This document shows, piece by piece, positions 1-7,813 of a DNA stretch of 51,288 bases. Origin of the DNA: Rhodospirillales bacterium (GTDB lineage Bacteria; Pseudomonadota; Alphaproteobacteria; Rhodospirillales; UBA2165); assembly GCA_028823885.1 (NCBI GenBank), contig JAPPFK010000160.1, positions 1 to 51,288 on the forward strand, in the 5' to 3' direction. Made by a program: the position numbers and the translations under genes. A model generated the notes under the pieces. The model ran no database searches. It had not been told where the DNA came from and saw nothing but the letters and a program-made list of their open reading frames with translations. Each line of letters begins with the position of its first letter. Within the stretch, counting starts at the first letter, position 1.

Positions 1-248
1 AGCGTTGCCGGTTCGGCTTCGAACAGGCGCAGCCCGACAATGGCGGCCACCTCGAAGGCCGCACCGATGGAGGAACCCATTTCGCCTTTTTCGATGCGGT
101 GCGCGAGGCCGCGCGAAATCCCGGCGCGTTCGGCGGCATCGGCGACCGTGATGCCGCGTTCGATGCGCGCGTTACGGATCATCAGCCCAAGAAGCTCCGC
201 GGCTTCGCGGGCATAGCGGGAATAGCTTCTGTGTGCGGGTTTCGTCAT
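1..248 (-). CDS. XRE-family HTH regulator, HipB-like (partial, runs off left edge)
   Basis: The minus strand reads from an ATG at 248-246 as MTKPAHRSYSRYAREAAELL and stays open to the window edge, giving 82 codons. Residues about 15-75 form a Cro/CI-type helix-turn-helix: an RNARIERGITVADAAERAGI stretch, then SRGLAHRIEKGE as the recognition-helix region. The SRYAREAAELLG start and the AAIVGLRLFE ending resemble antitoxin/regulator proteins found beside HipA-like kinases. A HipA partner would lie downstream, to the left of this window, and cannot be seen. A perfect 9-bp inverted repeat lies just upstream of the start and could be its operator. The DNA-binding fold is clear; the toxin-antitoxin role is inference, and a stand-alone regulator is possible. 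Confidence 0.8.
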   Translation of the reverse strand, partial: MTKPAHRSYSRYAREAAELLGLMIRNARIERGITVADAAERAGISRGLAHRIEKGEMGSSIGAAFEVAAIVGLRLFEAEPAT

Positions 249-261
249 TGCTCAGCATGCC

Positions 262-302
262 CCATAAATAGATCGTCAAACTTTGCCATGCCATATTTAT
301 GG
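262..302. promoter_or_regulatory. Inverted repeat upstream of HipB-like gene, candidate operator
   Basis: CCATAAATA at 262-270 is matched by its exact reverse complement TATTTATGG at 294-302, with a 23-bp spacer. The spacing is close to three helical turns centre to centre. It begins 14 bp upstream of the regulator's ATG. HipB-type regulators commonly repress their own operon through such dyads; binding here is inferred. Confidence 0.5.
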
Positions 303-514
303 ATCATTCTAGGGGATTTCAAGGGGGTTGGGAACATTCCGGTCCATAAACCAGTCACGAAATCCGCCAATGATTCGTTAATAGAACATATAGGTAAGAG
401 CCGCGCATGAGGGCGTAACGATTTTATTCGGAAGCGTATCCGGCGTTTTGTCCTCATCGCCCCCGCCTTTTATGACCTCCGCACCCTGGTCAATTCCCTG
501 CGGGAAATGACCGA

Positions 515-541
515 CCTCTCCCCCTAAAGAAGGGGGAGAGG
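515..541. repeat. Palindromic intergenic repeat, CT/AG-rich type, copy 1
   Basis: CCTCTCCCCCT at 515-525 pairs with AGGGGGAGAGG at 531-541 around a 5-nt loop. The same 27-bp unit recurs at 701-727, so this is a repeated element rather than a chance hairpin. Confidence 0.75.
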
Positions 542-578
542 GGAATTGGTTTGGGGTGAGGGCACAAACCATGCCGTC

Positions 579-601
579 ATGCCCGTGCTCGACACGGGCA
601 T
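579..601. repeat. Palindromic intergenic repeat, ATGCCCG type
   Basis: ATGCCCGTG at 579-587 and CACGGGCAT at 593-601 form a 9-bp stem with a 5-nt loop, flanked by CGTC and CCACG. It resembles the 'cgtcatgcccg...cgggcatccac' elements scattered between alphaproteobacterial genes. Confidence 0.65.
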
Positions 602-631
602 CCACGCTTTGGGGGGCAGCGCTACACGTGG

Positions 632-665
632 ATGGCCGGGCCACTTTGCCGGCTGGCCCGGCCAT
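632..665. repeat. 12-bp perfect inverted repeat, ATGGCCGGGCCA type
   Basis: ATGGCCGGGCCA at 632-643 is exactly complementary to TGGCCCGGCCAT at 654-665, with a 10-nt loop. It is flanked by GTGG and GACG, like the element at 855-877, so the two probably belong to related families. Confidence 0.65.
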
Positions 666-700
666 GACGCACTCCTTTTGGCGCACCCCCTCACCCTGAC

Positions 701-727
701 CCTCTCCCCCTAAAGAAGGGGGAGAGG
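701..727. repeat. Palindromic intergenic repeat, CT/AG-rich type, copy 2
   Basis: CCTCTCCCCCT at 701-711 pairs with AGGGGGAGAGG at 717-727 around aaaga. The unit is identical over 27 bp to the copy at 515-541. Confidence 0.75.
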
Positions 728-739
728 GGACAAGTGCTA

Positions 740-761
740 CCCTCTCCCTTGAGGGAGAGGG
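740..761. repeat. Short CT/AG palindrome, variant
   Basis: CCCTCTCCCT at 740-749 pairs with AGGGAGAGGG at 752-761, leaving only 2 nt between the arms. It is a shortened relative of the elements at 515-541 and 701-727. Confidence 0.6.
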
Positions 762-854
762 TTGCGAAGATAAGGTCATTCCCCTCCGGGGATTGACCGA
801 CTTGGCGGGCGCTAGCCCGGCTTAGCCGTAGCTGGGTGAGGGGGAATTTCGTGG

Positions 855-877
855 ATGCCCCGGACAAGCCGGGGCAT
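855..877. repeat. Palindromic repeat downstream of tgt
   Basis: ATGCCCCGG at 855-863 and CCGGGGCAT at 869-877 form a 9-bp stem with a 5-nt loop. It lies about 55 bp beyond the tgt stop codon, so it could slow transcription or protect the mRNA 3' end, but no T-tract follows on the minus strand. It is better read as an intergenic repeat than as an intrinsic terminator. Confidence 0.55.
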
Positions 878-932
878 AACGAGCTTCTTTGATTCAGCAA
901 CACCCGCAGGGCGGCTCAATCGAGTCCGGACC

Positions 933-2060
933 CTAAAGCGGCTCTATATCGCCGAGGGCGCGGGCATTGCCGAAATCGCCGGCGAAGGCTTGCAGCGTGC
1001 CGGCCTCGATCGCGTCCCGAAGCCCGGCCATGAGGTCCTGATAGTATTGGATGTTGTGCCAGGTCATCAGCATGGCGCCGAGAATCTCGTCCGATTTGAC
1101 CAGATGATGCAGGTACGCCCGGGAATGGTCCGCGCAGGCCGGGCACCGGCATGCTTCATCCAGCGGGCGCGGGTCCCCGGCATGACGGGCATTGCGGATA
1201 TTGACTTCGCCCCGGCGGGTGAACGCCTGGCCGGTGCGCCCCGAACGGGTGGGCAGCACGCAGTCGAACATGTCGACGCCGCGGAGAACCGCGCCGACGA
1301 TATCGTCCGGCTTGCCGACCCCCATCAGGTAGCGGGGCCGGTCCCCGGGCAACGCCGGTACGGTGACATCGAGCGTGGCGAACATGGCCTCCTGCCCCTC
1401 GCCGACGGCAAGGCCGCCGAGGGCATATCCATCGAACCCCATATTCACCAGCCCCTCGGCGGACCTGAGCCGCAGGTCCGGGTTGGTCCCGCCCTGGACG
1501 ATGCCGAACAGCCCGTAACCGTCCCGCTCGACGAACGCCTCCTTGCAGCGGGCCGCCCACCGTTCCGACAGGCCGACCGAGGCCAGGATGTCCCCGTCCG
1601 GCGCCGGCAGGGCGACGCATTCGTCGAGCGCCATGGTGATATCGGCATCGAGCAGATGCTGGATTTCGACCGAGCGCTCCGGGCTCAACATGTGGCGGCC
1701 GCCGTCGATGTGGGATTGGAACTCGACGCCGTCCTCGGACATCTTGCGGAGTTTGGCCAGCGACATCACTTGAAAGCCGCCGGAATCCGTCAGGATCGGA
1801 CCCGGCCAGTTCATGAACTCATGCAGGCCGCCCAAATCGCCGATCAGCTCGGCGCCGGGACGCAGCATCAGGTGGTAGGTGTTGCCGAGAATGATCCGGG
1901 CGCCGGTCGCCGCCACCGCTTCGGGCGTCATCGCCTTGACCGTCGCCGCCGTGCCCACCGGCATGAAGGCCGGTGTCTCCACACTGCCATGGGCGGTGGT
2001 CAACCGTCCCCGGCGCGCCTCGCCATCGCCCGCCAGCAATTCGAACCCGATGCCGGTCAT
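933..2060 (-). CDS. tgt: tRNA-guanine transglycosylase (queuine tRNA-ribosyltransferase)
   Basis: Exchanges guanine-34 of GUN-anticodon tRNAs for the queuosine precursor preQ1. The 375-residue protein shows the TIM-barrel family hallmarks in order: [22 protein letters not shown] (catalytic Asp), [28 protein letters not shown] (nucleophilic Asp), and a C-terminal zinc site CRCPAC with a following HH pair. The start was placed at the ATG at 2060-2058 (MTGIGFELL), because it overlaps the queA stop codon in an ATGA arrangement; an upstream in-frame start at 2084 lies inside queA and adds only eight residues. It is co-transcribed and probably translationally coupled with queA, giving both late steps of queuosine synthesis in one unit. 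Confidence 0.97.
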   Translation of the reverse strand: MTGIGFELLAGDGEARRGRLTTAHGSVETPAFMPVGTAATVKAMTPEAVAATGARIILGNTYHLMLRPGAELIGDLGGLHEFMNWPGPILTDSGGFQVMSLAKLRKMSEDGVEFQSHIDGGRHMLSPERSVEIQHLLDADITMALDECVALPAPDGDILASVGLSERWAARCKEAFVERDGYGLFGIVQGGTNPDLRLRSAEGLVNMGFDGYALGGLAVGEGQEAMFATLDVTVPALPGDRPRYLMGVGKPDDIVGAVLRGVDMFDCVLPTRSGRTGQAFTRRGEVNIRNARHAGDPRPLDEACRCPACADHSRAYLHHLVKSDEILGAMLMTWHNIQYYQDLMAGLRDAIEAGTLQAFAGDFGNARALGDIEPL

Positions 2061-3100
2061 GATTGGGGCTCCAACAGGCAGCAATCGCCGTAGGAATAGA
2101 ACCGGTAGCCGGACGCGACGGCGTGGGCGTAGGCGGCCTTCATCCGCGCCGTTCCGGCGAAGGCGGACACCAGCATGAACAGGGTGGATTTGGGCAGGTG
2201 AAAGTTGGTCAGCATCAGATCGACGGCCTTGAATTCGTATCCGGGGGTTATGAACAAATCCGTCTCGCCGTCAAAGGGATGAATCCGCCCATGCCCGTCC
2301 GCCGCGCTCTCCAGAAGCCGCACCACCGTCGTGCCCACCCCGACGATGCGGCCGCCGGCGGCGCGCGCCTCGTTGATCCGCCGGGCCGCGCCCGGCGGCA
2401 CCTCACCCCACTCCCCATGCATGACGTGATCGTCCGTGTCGTCGGCCTTCACCGGCAGGAACGTCCCGGCGCCCACGTGCAGCTTCTGGTTCTGGTAATC
2501 TATGCCCGCTTCAGCCATTCGCTCCATCTGGCCGGGCGTTATGTGCTGCCGGGCGGTCGGGGGGGCCTCGGCGCGGTCCCGCGCCGCGAACATGGTCTGG
2601 TAATCCTCCCTGTCTTCGTCGTCCCCGGTCTTTTCCCGCTTGATGTAGGGCGGCAGCGGCATCCGGCCATGCGCCTCGAGGGCGGCGAACAGGCCGTTCC
2701 GGGTGGTTTGGAAATCCAGCACCACCTCGCCGGCATCCCGCTTCGCGGTTACCGCCGCGCGCAGATCGTCGGCGAACCCAATGGCGTCGCCCTCCTTCAG
2801 ACGCTTTGCCGGCCGGGCGAAAGCCGCCCAAATCCCTTCCCCCTCCTCCTTGTGAAGCGTGACTTCGATGGACGCTTCGCCGCGCGATCCCCGCAGCCGG
2901 GCGGGAATGACCTTGGTGTCGTTGAAAACCATCAGGTCCCCCGGGCGAAGCAGGCCGGGCAGGTCTCTTACCCGGTGATCGGCCCGGTGATCAGCCAGGC
3001 CGCCGGACACATGCAGCAGCCGCGCGGCATCGCGCGGTTCCACCGGGCGCTGCGCAATCGCCGAGGCGGGCAGTTCGAAATCGAATTCGTCGAGACGCAT
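2057..3100 (-). CDS. queA: S-adenosylmethionine:tRNA ribosyltransferase-isomerase
   Basis: Transfers and rearranges the ribosyl group of SAM onto preQ1-34 of tRNA to give epoxyqueuosine, the step after Tgt. The 347-residue length is typical. The N-terminus [11 protein letters not shown], the segment [16 protein letters not shown] (residues about 52-67), [13 protein letters not shown] and the C-terminal [19 protein letters not shown] are family signatures. The gene precedes tgt with a 4-nt ATGA overlap. A divergent NifU-like gene starts 139 bp away, so the queA promoter should lie in 3101-3239; I could not pick out a convincing pair of hexamers there. Confidence 0.97.
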   Translation of the reverse strand: MRLDEFDFELPASAIAQRPVEPRDAARLLHVSGGLADHRADHRVRDLPGLLRPGDLMVFNDTKVIPARLRGSRGEASIEVTLHKEEGEGIWAAFARPAKRLKEGDAIGFADDLRAAVTAKRDAGEVVLDFQTTRNGLFAALEAHGRMPLPPYIKREKTGDDEDREDYQTMFAARDRAEAPPTARQHITPGQMERMAEAGIDYQNQKLHVGAGTFLPVKADDTDDHVMHGEWGEVPPGAARRINEARAAGGRIVGVGTTVVRLLESAADGHGRIHPFDGETDLFITPGYEFKAVDLMLTNFHLPKSTLFMLVSAFAGTARMKAAYAHAVASGYRFYSYGDCCLLEPQS

Positions 3101-3239
3101 GGTCCAGACCGTTGAGTTCAGGCCGTTGATATGGCGGCGCGGACCCTATCCCAAACCGGCCCGGGCGAGAACCGTTTTGACATCAATCCAGGCTGGGCAC
3201 GGCCGAGGATGCGAACTATTTTGGGGGAATGGAGATCAC

Positions 3240-3680
3240 ATGATCGACGACATCTACAACAAGGACGTGCTCCGGCTGGCGGGGAATATCGGGCGCGTCG
3301 GCCGGCTGGAAGACCCCGATGTCAGCGTCACCCGGACCGCGCCGCTGTGCGGCAGCGGCATCGCCGTCGACCTCGGGATCGAGGATGGCGCGGTCACTGA
3401 CTATGCGCAGGAAATCAAGGCCTGCGCCCTGGGTCAGGCGGCCGCGTCGGTGGTCGCCGAGCACGTCATCGGGGCCGACCTGACGGAACTCGGCGCCTTG
3501 CGGGACCAAATGGCCGCCATGCTGGCCGGCGACGGACCGCCGCCCGGGGGCAAGTGGGCGGCGCTCGCCGCGCTGGCGCCGGCCAGATCCGCCACCTCGC
3601 GCCACGGCGCCATCATGCTGGCGGTCGAAGCAACTATCGAAGCGCTCGAAGAAGCAACCGTGACGACGGGCGCCGCCTGA
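3240..3680 (+). CDS. NifU/IscU N-terminal-domain protein, iron-sulfur scaffold-like
   Basis: A 146-residue protein starting MIDDIYNKDVLRLAGNIGRV, with a GGAG Shine-Dalgarno five bases before the ATG. The NifU-N fold is suggested by the TAPLCGSGIAVDLGIEDG and EIKACALGQAAASV segments, which carry the first two of the three conserved scaffold cysteines. The position where a third Cys is expected reads TSRHGAIMLAVEA and has none. This may be an alphaproteobacterial variant acting as a carrier rather than an assembly scaffold. An ORF in the same frame extends up to 3099, but that part has no RBS and looks non-coding. The antiporter gene follows after one base. Confidence 0.8.
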   Translation: MIDDIYNKDVLRLAGNIGRVGRLEDPDVSVTRTAPLCGSGIAVDLGIEDGAVTDYAQEIKACALGQAAASVVAEHVIGADLTELGALRDQMAAMLAGDGPPPGGKWAALAALAPARSATSRHGAIMLAVEATIEALEEATVTTGAA

Positions 3681-3681
3681 G

Positions 3682-5418
3682 ATGCATCACTCGCCGATCC
3701 TGGCGCCGATCCTGGCGGACGTCCTGGTCCTGTTGGTCGCCGCCGTCGTCATCGTCCCCCTCCTCAAGCGCCTGAAATCGAGCCCGGTGATCGGCTACCT
3801 GGCGGCCGGCATTCTCATCGGCCCCCACGGTTTCGGCTTCATCAGCGATGCCGAGGGCGCCCGGACGCTGGCCGAGTTCGGCGTGGTATTTCTGCTGTTC
3901 ACCATCGGCCTTGAATTGTCCTTCGAGCGGCTCAAGCAGCTCCGAACCTACGTGTTCGGCCTGGGCACGGCCCAGGTCGCGCTCACCGGCGCCATCATCT
4001 TCGGGACCGCGCTGGCGTTCGGGATTTCCATCAACGCGGCGATCGTCATCGGCGCGGGCCTCGCCCTGTCGTCGACCGCGTTCGTCCTGCAACTGCTGAC
4101 CGAGCGCGGCGAGCGGGCCACACCCTACGGCACCATGTCCTTCGCCGTTCTGCTGTTCCAGGACTTGATCATCGTGCCGTTGCTGATCCTGGTGCCGCTG
4201 CTGAACGAGCAGGGCCCCTCCCTGCTGACGGCGATCGGCGAGGCGGGCCTGAAGGCCGTTGTCGCTTTGGTCGTCGCCGTCGTCGCCGGCCGGGCGGTGC
4301 TGCGGCCGGTCTACCGGCTGATCGCCGCGTCCGGCAGTACCGAGCTGTTCGTTGCCGCCACCCTGCTGGTCGTACTGAGTACGGGCTTGGTCTTCTCCCT
4401 GGCCGGCCTCTCCATGGCGTTGGGCGCCTTCCTCGCCGGGCTGTTGCTCGCCGAGACCGAGTACCGGCATCAGGTCGAGGCCGACATCCGGCCGTTCCGC
4501 GGGCTGTTTCTCGGCCTGTTCTTCATGTCGGTGGGCATGATGGTCGATATCCGGGTGGTCATCGCCGAGTGGCTGCCGGTTCTCGGCATCGTCGCCGGCC
4601 TGCTGATCGGGAAGTCCATCCTCATCGGCCTTCTGTGCCGGGCTTTCGGCCTGTCGGCCATCGTGTCGGGGCGGGTGGGCCTGACCCTTAGCCAGGGCGG
4701 GGAGTTCGGCTTCGTCATATTCGGCGCGGCCATGGTGGCCGGCATCCTCCCGCCCGGGACGGGCGCCATCCTGTTCGCCGCGGTGACCCTCACCATGGCG
4801 CTGACCCCCCTGATGGCCTATTTCGGCGACAGGTATGCCGACTGGCTGACCCCCGGCGCGGTCCCGCCCGCCTCGGACGTCAGCAAGGCCGGCGGCGAAC
4901 TGGAAGACCATATCATCATCATCGGGTTCGGGCGGGTCGGTCAGACCGTCTCCATGGTGCTCAACGCCACCAACACCCCCCACATCGCCCTCGACCGGGA
5001 TTACCGGCTGGTCGCCCAGTGCCGGCAACAGGGAACCGAGGTCTATTACGGCGCCGCCACCGAAATCTCGGTCATCACCGCGGCGGGCGCGGCCCGGGCC
5101 CGGGCGGTGGTCATCACGATCAACGAGCCGGAGGATGTCAGCCGGGCGGTGCGGGAACTCAGATCCGCATATCCGGACCTGGCGATTTATGTCCGCGCCC
5201 GGGACCTGACCCACGTCCGCCACCTTGAGGATCTGGGCGCGACCGCCGTGGTTCCGGAAACCCTCGAGGCCAGCCTCCAGCTCGGCGGCATCATCGTCCG
5301 CGCCATCGGCATCAGCGCCGAGGACAGCGCCGCCACGCTCGATTCGTTCCGCGAGGATGATTACGCCATGCTCCACGAAATCATCGCGTCGCGGAGCGAC
5401 ACCGGGCAAGACGGTTAG
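3682..5418 (+). CDS. Monovalent cation:proton antiporter-2 (CPA2) family, KefB/YbaL-like
   Basis: 578-residue inner-membrane protein. Residues about 5-380 are a Na+/H+ exchanger domain with many hydrophobic helices and characteristic stretches GYLAAGILIGPHGFGF, FLLFTIGLELS, FAVLLFQDLIIVPLL and LSQGGEFGFVIFGAAM. Residues about 410-540 are a Rossmann-type RCK_N/TrkA-N domain (DHIIIIGFGRVGQTVS), expected to bind NAD(H) or nucleotides and gate the transporter. No TrkA-C domain follows. It probably exports K+ or Na+ in exchange for protons. It begins one base after the NifU-like gene. An MscS channel follows about 70 bp downstream, so the two may share an osmotic or ionic stress role. Confidence 0.92.
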   Translation: MHHSPILAPILADVLVLLVAAVVIVPLLKRLKSSPVIGYLAAGILIGPHGFGFISDAEGARTLAEFGVVFLLFTIGLELSFERLKQLRTYVFGLGTAQVALTGAIIFGTALAFGISINAAIVIGAGLALSSTAFVLQLLTERGERATPYGTMSFAVLLFQDLIIVPLLILVPLLNEQGPSLLTAIGEAGLKAVVALVVAVVAGRAVLRPVYRLIAASGSTELFVAATLLVVLSTGLVFSLAGLSMALGAFLAGLLLAETEYRHQVEADIRPFRGLFLGLFFMSVGMMVDIRVVIAEWLPVLGIVAGLLIGKSILIGLLCRAFGLSAIVSGRVGLTLSQGGEFGFVIFGAAMVAGILPPGTGAILFAAVTLTMALTPLMAYFGDRYADWLTPGAVPPASDVSKAGGELEDHIIIIGFGRVGQTVSMVLNATNTPHIALDRDYRLVAQCRQQGTEVYYGAATEISVITAAGAARARAVVITINEPEDVSRAVRELRSAYPDLAIYVRARDLTHVRHLEDLGATAVVPETLEASLQLGGIIVRAIGISAEDSAATLDSFREDDYAMLHEIIASRSDTGQDG

Positions 5419-5487
5419 CCCGCATTTCCCGCTGCACATGCTGCAAATCATGTGACTCTTCCGGGGCGGCTGGCTAATCTCCGCCGC

Positions 5488-7809
5488 ATGGCTTCGACAT
5501 CGATCCTCAAATTGCTGAAACCCCTGTCGGCCCTGTTCCTCGCGGCGGCCGTCCTGTCGGGCGCCGGCGCCGCGTCGGCGCAGCAGGCGCCCGCCGCACC
5601 GGCCGTCGGCCAGGCGGAACTCGAGTCCCTGCTCAAATCCGTCGAGAACGACGCCGAGCGGCAAAAACTGATCGATCAGCTGAAGGCCCTGATCGCCGCC
5701 CAACAGCCGGCGGGCGACGGGCCGAAACCGGCCTCGTCCGTCGGCACCACGGTCATCGGCATACTCGGACAGCGCGCGAAGGATGCCGGCGAGGCGTTTC
5801 TCGATGCGGGCACCGCCCTGGACGACGCGCCCAAACTGCTCGACTGGCTGTCGGAACAGGTTACGGACACCGAGGCCCGCGAGCGTTGGCTGCGGATCAT
5901 ATTGAAGCTGATCGTGGTGGCGGTTGCCGCGGTCGCGGCCGGGACCGCCGCAAGGCGGGTTTTGCGCCGGCCGCGGGAGGCCGTCGAACAGCAATCCAGC
6001 GAATCCGTACTCGTGCGCCTGCTGTTCCTCGCCATCCGCACGCTGCTCGACTTGATCCCGGTCGCGGCGGCGGCGGTTGCCGGTTACGCCATCCTCCCGA
6101 TCACCGAGCCGGCCGATCTCACGCGCCTGGTGGTCGTCACCATCATCAACGCCTACGTCCTCGCCGGCGCCATCATGGTCTTCGCGCGCATGATCCTCGC
6201 GCCCCGGGTAAAGGGGCTGCGGTTCATTCCCGCCTCGGGCGAGACCTCCAACTACCTCTATATCTGGACGCGGCGATTTACGTTCCTCTGGGTTTACGGC
6301 TCCTTCGGAATCGTCGCCGCGGGACTCTTGGGCCTGCCCGGGGGCGGACAGCAATTCGCCGATACCTTCCTTGGCCTGCTGATCGCCGCCATGGCCGTTA
6401 TCTTCGTCCTCCAGAACCGCCGGCCGTTCGCGGAATTCCTCCATGCGGGCGGCGAGCGGCCCGAGCGCGGCCACCCCCTGACCGCGCTCCGCAACCGGAT
6501 CGCCGATATCTGGCACGCCCTCGCGATCATCTATATCGCCGCGGTCTACGGCATCTGGGCGCTCCGGATCGAGGACGGTTTCGAGAACTTCCTCGGCTCG
6601 TCCGTGATCACGGCGGCCGCCGTCGTGATCGCGATCCTGATCAGTCACGGCATTCACCGGGCGATCCAACGGGGATTCTCCATCAGGGACGAGTTGAAGG
6701 CCCGTTATCCGGGCCTGGAGCAACGCGCCAACCGCTACCTGCCGGTCATGGAGCGGGTGCTGCACGTCTTCGTTCTGATCATCGCGCTGACCGTGATCTT
6801 CCAGGCCTGGGGCCTCGATGTGGTCGCCTGGCTGCAGAGCCCTGCCGGGTCGCGGATCGTATCCGCGGCCGCCAGCATCGCCATTGTCCTGATTGTCGCA
6901 CTGGTGGTCTGGGAAGCCGCCAGCGCCGCCATAGAGCGTTACCTCGACAAGGCGGAGGAAGGCGCGGAAGCGCTCGCCCGGCGCGACCGGGCGCGAACCC
7001 TGCTGCCGCTCCTGCGCAACGCCCTGTTTTTCTTTATCGCCGTTCTGGTGGTGCTGGTGGTGCTGGCCGAACTCGGGGTCAACATCGGGCCGCTGCTGGC
7101 CGGCGCCGGCATCGCGGGCCTGGCGATCGGGTTCGGCTCCCAAAAACTCGTCCAGGACGTGATCACCGGCGCCTTCATGTTGTTCGAGGACGCGGTCGCG
7201 GTCGGCGACGTCGCCCGGGTCGCCGGAACGGCGGGACGGGTCGAGGACATGTCCATCCGGTCGATCCGGCTCAGGGACCTGTCAGGCAACGTCCACACCA
7301 TTCCGTTCAGCGCCATCGACACGGTCACCAACATGACCAAGGAGTGGTCCTACTACGTCTTCGAGGTGGGCATCGCCTATCGCGAGGATGTCGACGAGGT
7401 GATCGGCGTGCTGGAACAATTGGGCGAGGAAATCCAGGCCGACGATAATTTCGGTCCCAAAATTCTCGAACCCCTGGAAGTCCTGGGTCTGGATTCCTTT
7501 GGCGACTCGGCTATCGTCATCAAGGCCCGGTTCAAGACCATGCCGATCGAGCAATGGTCGGTGGGCCGCGAGTTCAACCGCCGGATCAAGCGCCGTTTCG
7601 ACGAACTGGGCATCGAAATTCCCTTCCCCCACCAGACCATCTATTTCGGCGAGGACAAGGACGGCGGCGCGCCGGCCGCGCCGGTGCGTATGGAAACCGG
7701 GCGCAGCCGGACCAAATCGGCGGAACCGGCCAAACCGGCCCGGACCGCCGGCGCGCCCTCCGCGGCCCCGAGCTCCTCCGGACAGGTCGAGGGCGGCGAC
7801 GGAGAATAG
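5488..7809 (+). CDS. MscS-family mechanosensitive ion channel, long form
   Basis: 773 residues from the chosen ATG at 5488, which gives a clean signal peptide (MASTSILKLLKPLSALFLAA ending near ASAQQ); a GTG at 5452 would add 12 residues before it. A periplasmic helical region (about 30-120) is followed by roughly eight more hydrophobic segments. The C-terminal third is the MscS core: the pore helix GPLLAGAGIAGLAIGFGSQK, the beta domain with LFEDAVAVGDVARVAG, SIRSIRLRDLSGNVHTIPFS, and the mixed alpha/beta domain ending near PFPHQTIYFGE. A Pro/Ala-rich tail follows. It should release solutes on membrane tension after hypo-osmotic shock. The downstream protease starts 4 bp after its stop. Confidence 0.92.
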   Translation: MASTSILKLLKPLSALFLAAAVLSGAGAASAQQAPAAPAVGQAELESLLKSVENDAERQKLIDQLKALIAAQQPAGDGPKPASSVGTTVIGILGQRAKDAGEAFLDAGTALDDAPKLLDWLSEQVTDTEARERWLRIILKLIVVAVAAVAAGTAARRVLRRPREAVEQQSSESVLVRLLFLAIRTLLDLIPVAAAAVAGYAILPITEPADLTRLVVVTIINAYVLAGAIMVFARMILAPRVKGLRFIPASGETSNYLYIWTRRFTFLWVYGSFGIVAAGLLGLPGGGQQFADTFLGLLIAAMAVIFVLQNRRPFAEFLHAGGERPERGHPLTALRNRIADIWHALAIIYIAAVYGIWALRIEDGFENFLGSSVITAAAVVIAILISHGIHRAIQRGFSIRDELKARYPGLEQRANRYLPVMERVLHVFVLIIALTVIFQAWGLDVVAWLQSPAGSRIVSAAASIAIVLIVALVVWEAASAAIERYLDKAEEGAEALARRDRARTLLPLLRNALFFFIAVLVVLVVLAELGVNIGPLLAGAGIAGLAIGFGSQKLVQDVITGAFMLFEDAVAVGDVARVAGTAGRVEDMSIRSIRLRDLSGNVHTIPFSAIDTVTNMTKEWSYYVFEVGIAYREDVDEVIGVLEQLGEEIQADDNFGPKILEPLEVLGLDSFGDSAIVIKARFKTMPIEQWSVGREFNRRIKRRFDELGIEIPFPHQTIYFGEDKDGGAPAAPVRMETGRSRTKSAEPAKPARTAGAPSAAPSSSGQVEGGDGE

Positions 7810-7813
7810 ATGG

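Larger units (their letters stand above)
249..932. other. Palindrome-rich non-coding region between HipB-like gene and tgt
   Basis: About 680 bp with no convincing gene. The first 150 bp are relatively AT-rich and hold the candidate operator. From about 515 onward the stretch contains at least six short perfect palindromes, listed separately, separated by phrases such as ttggggtgagggcac and ccctcaccctgaccctctc. These resemble the dispersed intergenic repeats common in proteobacterial genomes. Open frames here are short, overlap the palindromes and have no recognisable protein features. Confidence 0.6.

Noticed and set aside
515..761. Possible CRISPR array from the repeated 27-bp palindromes.
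   Set aside because: Only two identical units about 160 bp apart plus a variant; no regular spacer length and no cas genes.
855..2093. Plus-strand open frame of 412 codons opposite tgt.
   Set aside because: tgt has all catalytic and zinc residues; the opposite frame has none and begins in a palindromic repeat.
3634..7143. Minus-strand open frame of 1169 codons antisense to the antiporter and channel genes.
   Set aside because: It is a third-position GC shadow: low-complexity His/Asp/Gln/Arg/Gly-rich product, no domains and full overlap with two well-supported genes.
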